NCBI GenBank assembly: GCA_041390145.1
Contig: JAWKQM010000005.1
Span: 186,001 to 250,000, forward strand
Direction of reading: 5' to 3'
DNA length: 64,000 bases
From: Gemmatimonadales bacterium
GTDB lineage: Bacteria; Gemmatimonadota; Gemmatimonadetes; Gemmatimonadales; GWC2-71-9
Shown here: positions 57,632 through 64,000 of the stretch, piece after piece
Position numbering within the stretch: position 1 is the stretch's first letter
Layout: every line of letters starts with the position of its first letter
The notes under the pieces: model-generated
What the model was told of the DNA's origin: nothing
The model's database searches: none
What the model saw: only the letters and a program-made list of their open reading frames with translations
Translations under genes and position numbers: made by a program

Positions 57632-58954
57632 TCACGCCTCTGCGGGGTGGAGCCTGAGATAGGCGCCGAGGCAATAGTGCAGCCACCCTCGAATGTAGTC
57701 GCACGCAGGGCGGCCGCGCTGAATCGTCTCGTGATGGCACCCGCCGCCACAGAGGTACCGTGCCCAGCAACTGTTGCAGGGCTCCTGCCGGTGGACGTGA
57801 CGGTCAGCGAGCCACTGGTCCTGTCGAGCCGCATCGATCCCCTCGGCGAGGGAGCCCATCTGCCCGGCTTCGTCGCCCACGAACCGGTGGCACGCCGCCA
57901 GATCGCCCTCGGCCGAGACGCCGAGATACCCGGCGCCGGCGCCGCACGGATAGGGCCGGTGCGTCCCCTTGTCGATTTCCCGCATGGCGTTGACCATGTT
58001 GGCGAACGGATACCGCCGCCCCGCCGCCATGTGGCGCTCGTACTCGCGGCCGCACTCGATCATCTGGCCGAGCATCGTCTCGAGGTCGTCGTGCTGCATC
58101 TCGCCGAGTCCGGTCGGCGAACTCAGCATCGGGGAAAATCCGACGCTGTGAAAGCCGAGCCGCACGAACTCGTCGAGCGTCGGGCGGAGGTCGAGATTCC
58201 GAGGCGTGACGGTGACACGCGCCGAGACCTGCATCCGGCGCTGGCGGGCCAGGAGCGGTGCCACATTCCGCAGCACCCGGTCATAGCTGCCGGCGCCGCT
58301 CTTGTAGGGGCGCTGCGCATCGTGCAGTGCCTTCGGTCCGTCGAGGCTGACCGTCACGGCAAAGCCGTGCTCCTCGAAGAAATCGCCGTCGGCCTCCGAC
58401 ACGAGGGTCCCGTTGGTGGTGATGGAGAAGGTGAGCGTGACCCCCCGCTCCGCGGCCAGCCGTGCCGCGCGGGTCGTCGAGGTACGGAGCACCGTGCGGT
58501 TCACGAGGGGCTCACCGCCGAGGAACGCCAGGTTGAGCCGCGCCCCTGGCTCGGCGTCGGCCAGGAGCAGGTCCACCGCCTGGTCGGCGGCCTCCTGCGA
58601 CATGTTCTTGGCCGCGCCCCCGAACTCCCCCTGCTGGGCATAGCAGTAGGTGCAGCCGAGGTTGCACTTCTGGGCAATGGCGAGGGAGAGGGCGTGGACC
58701 TTGGGGCCGCTGAGCGGCGCGTCATCGATGGCGGGCGGGTGCCCCGCGAGCCCGACTCGCTCGAGGAGCTGTTCCGCGCTGCCGACCCCCAACGCCGCAT
58801 CCACCGCGGCGAAGAGGCTGGCGTCGGCGTCGAAGAGCCGGCTCCCGTCCACCACGAAGAGGTGGCGGGTGGCGCCGGCGTCGATCAGGTGCGCCTCCCG
58901 GCCCCGCGGCCTCGCCTCCTGCATGTGCCGTCGCGCTTCGGCCACCAGGCTCAC
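57632..58954 (-). CDS. Radical SAM/SPASM peptide-modifying enzyme in the CTQ-oxidase cassette
   Basis: 440 residues from a GTG at 58954 whose GTGA overlaps the LodA-like stop; a longer start at 59020 would run 70 bases into that gene. Residues about 20-65 form a small N-terminal domain (HLIDAGATRHLFVVDGSRLF) like those that bind the target peptide in maturases. AQKCNLGCTYCYAQQG gives Cys97, Cys101 and Cys104 for the SAM 4Fe-4S cluster; LAFLGGEPLVN is the GGEP motif. The SPASM region (CGAGAGYLGVSAEGDLAACH, CNSCWARYLCGGGCHHE, ACDYIRGWLHYC) should hold two more clusters. The best-understood parallel is QhpD, which makes thioether links in the CTQ subunit of quinohemoprotein amine dehydrogenase. 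Its target here is likely the LodA-like protein; this is inference. Confidence 0.85.
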   Translation of the reverse strand: MSLVAEARRHMQEARPRGREAHLIDAGATRHLFVVDGSRLFDADASLFAAVDAALGVGSAEQLLERVGLAGHPPAIDDAPLSGPKVHALSLAIAQKCNLGCTYCYAQQGEFGGAAKNMSQEAADQAVDLLLADAEPGARLNLAFLGGEPLVNRTVLRTSTTRAARLAAERGVTLTFSITTNGTLVSEADGDFFEEHGFAVTVSLDGPKALHDAQRPYKSGAGSYDRVLRNVAPLLARQRRMQVSARVTVTPRNLDLRPTLDEFVRLGFHSVGFSPMLSSPTGLGEMQHDDLETMLGQMIECGREYERHMAAGRRYPFANMVNAMREIDKGTHRPYPCGAGAGYLGVSAEGDLAACHRFVGDEAGQMGSLAEGIDAARQDQWLADRHVHRQEPCNSCWARYLCGGGCHHETIQRGRPACDYIRGWLHYCLGAYLRLHPAEA

Positions 58955-61281
58955 GAATCGCCTGCGTTCTGTCCAGGCACGTCGCGGCCCTGGATCTGGA
59001 AGCGGAGCCAGTGCTCCCACTTGTGAAAGAGGTCGTCGTACAGGATCAGGCGTTCGTCCTGATAGTCGTCCGGGACATAGTGGCCCACCCGTTCCTTCTG
59101 GAGCCAGTTGTCACCCTTGCTGGTACCGTCGGGGCCGGGTTCCACGTTGACGTAGTCGGGACGGGCAGAGGCCCAGTAGTAGCAGGAACACTCCCGGTAG
59201 TCGTTCTGCCACGGGGAGCAAAGCCCCTGCGTGAGTTCCCCCGGCTTGACGAGGTCGCGGGAAATGACCGCGGTGTCGGCGTCGAAGAAGGGACGGAGCT
59301 TCAGCGTGAGGTGTTTGTAGCTCTTGGCCTTGTCGTCCTCGTACGGATGCTGGAGGTACCACGACGGCTTGGCGGTGAAGACACACTCGATGTCGTCGCC
59401 GGGTTTGTGGAAGTGCAGCAGGTGGGCCAGCGCGTTGGACCACTCGAGCGGCGCCAGGCCGTGCGGGTTGTTTTCCGTGGACAGCACGACGGACGCGGCG
59501 GGGTCGGCGGGGGACGGCCCGACCATGGTCGTCATCATCTTGAAGCCGCCGGCCATCAGGAGTCGATGCCCGACCAGTTTCTTGATGTCCGGGTCCTCGA
59601 CATCCGGATCGACCTCCACCACGAGGTTGTCGTACTCGCGGAGGACAATGCCGGTCAGGAGCCGCCGCCAGACGGCGCGGAAGTCCATCTCGAGGCCGGG
59701 CACGCAATTGCCCACGGCCACGTCGACCCGGGAGCTGGCGGGGTTGCCGCGAGCCGGGAAGAGCAGTTGGGCCGACTTGTTCCGTGGCGTCAGGGCTGGC
59801 GGTGCCACCGCAGCCGGTGCGGGCGCGTTCCCGCCGTGCTCAAGGTTGCCGGCGGTGCCCGCGGCGGTGGCGGCCTTCTTGATGGTCTCGATCTGGCGCC
59901 AGGTGAGCGACAGGTAGTTGTTGTCCGCCCCGCACATCAGCGCCGGCATCTTCCGCCGGCCGCGGTCGGTGTAGTCTCCCGCCTCGTTCGGGAGCCGGAG
60001 GAAATGGGTGAACCAGGGCGCAGTGCCCCCGCGCATGGCGGCGTAGAGCTGCTGGTGCAGCGCCATGACGGTGATGGTGTCGACGGTCGGTTCGGACATG
60101 ACCGGCCGCAGGAGGCGCTCCGTGTCAAACGCCTCCTCGGCGGGCATCGTGTCCAGCGAGAGCCCCGGCCTCCCCTCCACCATGCCGCCGTTCATGACGG
60201 CAACATTCATGAAGCGGACCGTCTCGTAGGCGCGCCGGACGATGTCCTCCGCACGGGCCTGGGTGACCTCGGCCGGTTCCGCGTCGTCGATCTTGGGTCC
60301 GTTGATGACCTGGTCCAGGTCGTCCGCCAGGGTGCGGAGGAAGCCGGCGTCGGGCACCAGCGCCGGGGGGCTGGCGGTGATCCGGGCCACCGCGCGGAGC
60401 GTGCGGCCGTCCTTCAGTTTCAGGGACACCTCCACCACGCCGTCGCAGGCGTCGTCGAGGTACCCCCGGCTCTTCGCATAGTTGCCGTAGAGCCACGGCG
60501 GTGCCGGGGGGTCGATGGCAAAGAGCGAGGAGGGCAGGGTCTCGTTCCAGAACTTGCCCCGCTTCGTGGTCATCTCTTCGTCGTCCACCGCGACGGGAAT
60601 CTCGAAGCCGTACCAGGTTGTCCGCTTGCTGACCTCGTAAATGGCGCGCTCGGGCGGAATGATGTTGTCGGGATCGGGAATCGGCTTGCCGTGCTTGTCG
60701 TGAATCCGCGGCCCGTAGATCAGGCCCTTCGCTGGCATGAACCGGAAGCGAATGCCCGGGTATTGCTTGTTCGGCTTGATGTACTGGACGTGACCGAAGT
60801 CGATGAACGCCTCGGGTGACACGAAGTTCGGCGAGTGCCCCTGAAGGGGCCGGCGGACGTGGTCGGAGAACCACTCCGTCTTCGCAGTCACCTGGTCGTT
60901 GGGGTCGTCGGTGCGCCGCACCACTTTCCGGTTGGCCACTTCGACCTGCCACTTCACGTCAGTCGGCGTGAGGCCGAGCTCGGTCAGCAGGGCCAGGTCA
61001 AGCGGTCGGATGGCGTCGTCGTCGGTGACGACGAAGACCTCCAGGAACGGCCAGACGGGGCGGATCTTCCCGTTCTCCTTGAACACGACCGTCTCGGGAA
61101 TGTGACTGCCGCTGATTTCGCCGGTCGCGTCGTCCACGAGTAGCGTCTCGGCGCCCTTGATCGTCCGGAACTCAAGGGGCCTGGCCGGCTCCTCCAGCAC
61201 ATAGTTGTCGAGGGGCGTGTCGGCGCCGCCCAGCCGACCGATGGCGAGCGGCGGGAGGATGCGAAGTTCACGGATGGTCAT
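58951..61281 (-). CDS. LodA-like CTQ-dependent amino acid oxidase
   Basis: 776 residues; the start overlaps the ferritin-like stop (ATGA). The N-terminal domain opens ELRILPPLAIGRLGGADTPL and includes FLEVFVVTDDDAIRPLDLAL and KTEWFSDHVRRPLQGHSPNF, as in LodA-type oxidases. The C-terminal domain has the two cofactor regions. Cys526 in VGNCVPGLEMDFR aligns with the CTQ cysteine, and the CSPWQNDYRECSCYYWASAR segment carries the likely Trp (Trp691; Trp703 is the alternative). LodA oxidises the epsilon-amine of lysine and GoxA the amine of glycine, each releasing H2O2; the substrate here cannot be told. A Pro/Ala insert (about 490-512) is unlike the typical protein. No signal peptide is seen. Confidence 0.9.
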   Translation of the reverse strand: MTIRELRILPPLAIGRLGGADTPLDNYVLEEPARPLEFRTIKGAETLLVDDATGEISGSHIPETVVFKENGKIRPVWPFLEVFVVTDDDAIRPLDLALLTELGLTPTDVKWQVEVANRKVVRRTDDPNDQVTAKTEWFSDHVRRPLQGHSPNFVSPEAFIDFGHVQYIKPNKQYPGIRFRFMPAKGLIYGPRIHDKHGKPIPDPDNIIPPERAIYEVSKRTTWYGFEIPVAVDDEEMTTKRGKFWNETLPSSLFAIDPPAPPWLYGNYAKSRGYLDDACDGVVEVSLKLKDGRTLRAVARITASPPALVPDAGFLRTLADDLDQVINGPKIDDAEPAEVTQARAEDIVRRAYETVRFMNVAVMNGGMVEGRPGLSLDTMPAEEAFDTERLLRPVMSEPTVDTITVMALHQQLYAAMRGGTAPWFTHFLRLPNEAGDYTDRGRRKMPALMCGADNNYLSLTWRQIETIKKAATAAGTAGNLEHGGNAPAPAAVAPPALTPRNKSAQLLFPARGNPASSRVDVAVGNCVPGLEMDFRAVWRRLLTGIVLREYDNLVVEVDPDVEDPDIKKLVGHRLLMAGGFKMMTTMVGPSPADPAASVVLSTENNPHGLAPLEWSNALAHLLHFHKPGDDIECVFTAKPSWYLQHPYEDDKAKSYKHLTLKLRPFFDADTAVISRDLVKPGELTQGLCSPWQNDYRECSCYYWASARPDYVNVEPGPDGTSKGDNWLQKERVGHYVPDDYQDERLILYDDLFHKWEHWLRFQIQGRDVPGQNAGDS

Positions 61282-62669
61282 GAGCGGCGCCCTCCCACGT
61301 TGCCTCGGACGGTGTCCAGCCATTGCACGGCCTGTCGATCAATCCCCGAGAGGGTCTGCAGATACTTGAGGCCATCGCCGGTGGCGGTCTTGCCGATCTG
61401 TTCCGCGAGGTCGGCCGAGGTGTTCAGCAGGTCCCGATGGAGTGCGAGGCAGTCCGCTTCGGTATCGGGGAGCTCGAGCGAGTAGGGCATCTGGAACGGT
61501 GGTCCGGCCCGGTGCGGGTCGCCGGGCTTGTCGGTCAGCGGGAGCCGGAAGAGCAGCTCGGACAGCGTCTTGATGTTGTACATCTCGCCGAAGGTCCGGT
61601 GCAGCGCGCCACTCCGCATGTTGGGGACGTCGGGATCGGTGGTGCGCTGGAGCCGATAGGTATGCGCAATGTTGGTCAGCAGCATCCTATACCGGAGGTT
61701 GAAGAGGCTGGCCCACTCGCGGGACTGCGCCGATTCGATATAGGTCTGTTCGCTGTCGGCCTTTTCCGGTTCGACGGTCGTTGGATTTACGGGGCATTCA
61801 CGAGTCGGCTTCCATCCTTTCACCTTCTCGAACCCCTGGTAGACACCGACGAAGCGATCGAAGTGGGAGGGCTCCTCGGTCGGCCGCCCCAGCAGGTGCG
61901 GTGCCTCTCCCTGACCGGCCACCTGCTTGAGCGCCTCGACCGCCTGGGTCCGCGTGGCCATCTGAAAGACCATGACCTCGCTCTGGTGGTGCGGCGACTG
62001 TTTGGCCGCATCCTGGTCGTCGGGGGTGGGTTTGTAGCTCTTTCCCCATTCGTTCCAGTTGGCCTGATAGGCGTAGCTGGCGGCGTTGAACTCGGCGTCG
62101 GGGATCTTGGTCGGGTCGGAGAGGATCTCGAGGATCGGTTCGTAGATCTCGCCGACGTGATGCGGGTGCCCGCCGGCCGCCTTCGTCGCCGCCTCCCGGA
62201 TCCGGGCGATATCCTTGTCGAATTCCTTGCCGCGCTTGGTGCCCTTGCCACCCTTGACCGGGTTCGGCATGTCGGGTTCCATCTCGGCGAAGACGTAACA
62301 ACTCAGGGATTCGATCGTGAGGGGCTCGAGACTGAACCGGAACGGGTAGTAGGGGCTGTCCCAGGGATAGTCGCTGCGGTACAGGTTGATCTTGCCACCG
62401 AGCAGGGTGATGAGGTTCTGGATGCAGAGCAGATGCCCCATCTCCTCCCGGGCGACGGTCAGGATGGCGTCGCGCCAGCGATTGACGTCGTGGCGATGCG
62501 CGTCCGGCACCTGCGGCCCGCCGAGGGAATAGGCGCCGTAGAGGTATTGGACCATCAGGCTGTGCTCGAGCTCGGCCCCGACGTGGAGGAGCATGAGGAG
62601 ATGGTCCCGCCAACTGCGGTCCGCGGGCTTTGGTTGCGCGGCAAGGCGAGGGGCGGTCGGTGCGGTCAT
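61278..62669 (-). CDS. Ferritin-like protein of the VioB/iminophenyl-pyruvate dimer synthase type
   Basis: 463 residues. Residues about 18-180 form a ferritin-like four-helix region: HVGAELEHSLMVQYLYGAYS gives Glu33 and Glu35-x-His36-type ligands and ILTVAREEMGHLLCIQNLIT gives Glu75/Glu76 and His79, a di-metal pattern. FRFSLEPLTIESLSCYVFAE follows as in VioB/RebD-related proteins (Pfam ferritin-like PF12902 group). In violacein synthesis VioB acts on the imine made by an amino acid oxidase (VioA). Here it is the first gene before a CTQ amino acid oxidase. It may process the oxidase product, remove peroxide, or assist cofactor formation; none is proven. Confidence 0.82.
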   Translation of the reverse strand: MTAPTAPRLAAQPKPADRSWRDHLLMLLHVGAELEHSLMVQYLYGAYSLGGPQVPDAHRHDVNRWRDAILTVAREEMGHLLCIQNLITLLGGKINLYRSDYPWDSPYYPFRFSLEPLTIESLSCYVFAEMEPDMPNPVKGGKGTKRGKEFDKDIARIREAATKAAGGHPHHVGEIYEPILEILSDPTKIPDAEFNAASYAYQANWNEWGKSYKPTPDDQDAAKQSPHHQSEVMVFQMATRTQAVEALKQVAGQGEAPHLLGRPTEEPSHFDRFVGVYQGFEKVKGWKPTRECPVNPTTVEPEKADSEQTYIESAQSREWASLFNLRYRMLLTNIAHTYRLQRTTDPDVPNMRSGALHRTFGEMYNIKTLSELLFRLPLTDKPGDPHRAGPPFQMPYSLELPDTEADCLALHRDLLNTSADLAEQIGKTATGDGLKYLQTLSGIDRQAVQWLDTVRGNVGGRRS

Positions 62670-62757
62670 TGCACATCCCGGAGAGAGGCCACCAGGAAAG
62701 CGGGCGGGCCGGCTCGGTGGAGGAAACTGTGGAGTAGATGGGACACGGAGCAGAGGG

Positions 62758-62786
62758 AGGCTACGGCCCCCCGGCGAGGCTGTCAA
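62758..62786 (-). promoter_or_regulatory. Promoter for the CTQ-oxidase cassette
   Basis: On the minus strand a perfect -35 TTGACA (62786-62781), a 17-base spacer and -10 TAGCCT (62763-62758) lie between the MarC gene and the ferritin-like gene, giving an untranslated leader of about 80 bases. Confidence 0.55.
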
Positions 62787-62810
62787 GGAACGGTTGCGTG
62801 CCGGAATGCC

Positions 62811-63446
62811 TTACGAGCCCGCCACCGCGCCCCGGATTCCCACGATCAGCATCTGCGTGCCGATCACGGCCAGGATGAGGCCCATCAGTCGGGTGACGAC
62901 CTTGATGCCGTTCTGGCCGAGGAATCGGACCAGCGAGGCGCTTCCAAGGAAGGCGATCAGGTTGACGGCGCAGATGACGGCGAGCGCGATGAGGACACGA
63001 GTCACCTCAGGTACTGTCGACTCGGCGGCAAAGCTCATCGCGGTCGCGATCGCGCCCGGCCCCGCCAGGATGGGCAATGCCAGGGGGGAGACCGCGATGC
63101 CGAGTGCGGCGTGCTGGCTCAGGGCGTTGTCCTCGGCGCTCGGCGTGTGGACGGTGGACTCCTTGCCCTGCAATAGCTGATAGCCGACGAGGGCGATCAG
63201 GATACCCCCCGCGATTCGGAACGCCGGGAGCGTGATCCCGAAGAGGGAGAATATCTCCCGGCCCAGGATCGTGAAGGCCGCGATGATGACAAACGCGAGC
63301 ACGATCGCCTGGATTGCCACGCCGCGCCGTTGCGCCGCGTCCAGGTCCTCGGTAAGCCCGAGAAAGAGCGGGGCGTTGGCAATCGGGTTGATGATGGCGA
63401 AGAATGCCATGAACACGGTGCCAAAATGGCTGACGGAAGTCGGCAT
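62811..63446 (-). CDS. MarC-family integral membrane protein
   Basis: 211 residues with six membrane helices. FFAIINPIANAPLFLGLTED, AFRIAGGILIALVGYQLLQG, ISPLALP-like VSPLALPILAGPGAIATAM and LGQNGIKVVTRLMGLILAVI are the family blocks (NPxG/A-P and PLALP-x-x-GPG). The family is called NAAT or multiple antibiotic resistance MarC, but transport has not been shown for most members. It diverges from the aldehyde dehydrogenase gene, and a new promoter follows it, so it is probably not part of the oxidase operon. Confidence 0.92.
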   Translation of the reverse strand: MPTSVSHFGTVFMAFFAIINPIANAPLFLGLTEDLDAAQRRGVAIQAIVLAFVIIAAFTILGREIFSLFGITLPAFRIAGGILIALVGYQLLQGKESTVHTPSAEDNALSQHAALGIAVSPLALPILAGPGAIATAMSFAAESTVPEVTRVLIALAVICAVNLIAFLGSASLVRFLGQNGIKVVTRLMGLILAVIGTQMLIVGIRGAVAGS

Positions 63447-63467
63447 AGGTGGCGCGCCTCCTGGAGA

Positions 63468-63497
63468 TTGCCGAATCTATCTCCTTCGCGGTATGAT
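63468..63497 (+). promoter_or_regulatory. Putative promoter for the aldehyde dehydrogenase gene
   Basis: -35 TTGCCG (63468-63473), an 18-base spacer and -10 TATGAT (63492-63497), 38 bases before the start codon. Confidence 0.45.
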
Positions 63498-63535
63498 GTC
63501 GAATCGACTGAAACGTCCCGCACCAGGAGTCAGGC

Positions 63536-64000
63536 ATGAGTCTCATCTCCATCAATCCGTCCACCGGACAGACCATCGCCACCCATCCGGAGATGTCGCC
63601 GAAGGAGGTGCGGGCCGCCGTCGCACTGGCGCACAAGGCGTTTCTCAAGTGGCGGACGGTTCCGGTGGCTGCCCGGACGGAGCCGTTGCGGCAGACCGCG
63701 CGGCTCCTGCGCGAGCGAATCGAGGAATACGCCGCGCTGATGGCGAGGGAAATGGGCAAGCCGCTGGCGCAGGGCAGGGGCGAGGTGGAGAAGTGCGCCT
63801 GGGCCTGTGAGTACTACGCCGACCACGCCGAGGCGTTCCTCGCCCCGGAAATGGTCGTCACGGACGCCCTGCGGAGTTACGTGGCGTATCGCCCGATCGG
63901 CATCATCCTCGCCATCATGCCGTGGAACTTCCCGTTCTGGCAGGTGCTCCGGTTTGCGGCACCCACGCTGGCCGGCGGGAACGCGGCACTCCTGAAGCAC
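63536..64000 (+). CDS. Aldehyde dehydrogenase, N-terminal part (succinate-semialdehyde dehydrogenase-like)
   Basis: 155 residues are visible; the gene runs off the right edge. The start follows AGGAG. SINPSTGQTIATHPEMSPKE, AREMGKPLAQGRGEVEKCAW, YRPIGIILAIMPWNFPFWQV and LAGGNAALLKH match the NAD(P)-binding half of GabD/Sad-type aldehyde dehydrogenases. The catalytic Cys and Glu lie outside the window. The closest families oxidise succinate semialdehyde to succinate; the exact substrate cannot be fixed from this part. Confidence 0.9.
   Translation, partial: MSLISINPSTGQTIATHPEMSPKEVRAAVALAHKAFLKWRTVPVAARTEPLRQTARLLRERIEEYAALMAREMGKPLAQGRGEVEKCAWACEYYADHAEAFLAPEMVVTDALRSYVAYRPIGIILAIMPWNFPFWQVLRFAAPTLAGGNAALLKH

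Overview
This window is high-GC, densely packed DNA from a Gram-negative bacterium: lipobox lipoproteins, outer-membrane barrels, a TonB-dependent receptor with a carboxypeptidase-regulatory-like N-terminus, and LexA. The mix of a Ser/Thr kinase with a TolB-like and TPR tail, a SAM-cyclase-AAA-TPR protein, arylsulfatases and Bacillus-type PurL/PurS/PurQ fits Gemmatimonadota. That placement is inference, not something a marker gene here proves. Frame breaks in purB and elsewhere suggest the sequence is a draft or metagenome-derived assembly.

Layout. 1-3.2 kb: the end of larB, a diguanylate cyclase, a duplicated-domain lipoprotein and an outer-membrane protein. 3.24-3.75 kb: a long inverted repeat, a promoter and the tmRNA gene. 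4.0-6.5 kb: an arylsulfatase whose 3' end is out of frame. 6.7-20.8 kb (minus): a 13-gene run truA-htrA-purB-purC-psd-pssA-purS-purQ-zinc ribbon-purL-purF-ppdK-purE, with stop/start overlaps at most junctions. 20.9-31.3 kb: trpD, lexA (opposed), trpC-trpF-trpB, then a HEAT-repeat protein and an HD-GYP protein sitting between trpB and trpA, then an MCP-like receptor. 31.3-34.8 kb: folK-panB-panC-panD-yqeK-like-LytR_C protein. 34.8-37.1 kb: glycerate 2-kinase diverging from a D-2-hydroxyacid dehydrogenase. 37.1-39.7 kb: a second arylsulfatase and a small cytochrome c, both broken by many frame changes. 39.8-46.0 kb (minus): an amino-acid permease, an ABC transporter pair and a TonB receptor. 46.2-50.0 kb: a GNAT, a small MscS-like membrane protein, an amidohydrolase and a cytochrome-porin, closed by a strong terminator.

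50.1-62.7 kb (minus) is the most unusual part. A TTGACA-N17-TAGCCT promoter precedes a tight run: a VioB-type ferritin-like protein, a LodA-like CTQ amino-acid oxidase, a radical-SAM/SPASM maturase, a LodB-like flavoprotein, and a giant SAM-cyclase-AAA-TPR regulator that starts 2 bases after the flavoprotein gene. A SnoaL-like protein and a Ser/Thr kinase follow on the same strand. The oxidase carries a candidate Cys/Trp pair for cysteine tryptophylquinone. A LodB-type flavoprotein is the known maturation partner in Lod systems, while a radical-SAM enzyme is known from the Qhp system, so this looks like a hybrid quinone-cofactor system with its own regulator. The window ends with a MarC-family protein and the start of an aldehyde dehydrogenase gene.

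Links between genes: purine synthesis, phosphatidylethanolamine synthesis (pssA, psd), periplasmic protease and tRNA modification are apparently co-transcribed. Tryptophan synthesis is interleaved with c-di-GMP-type signalling proteins. Folate and pantothenate genes form one coupled run.
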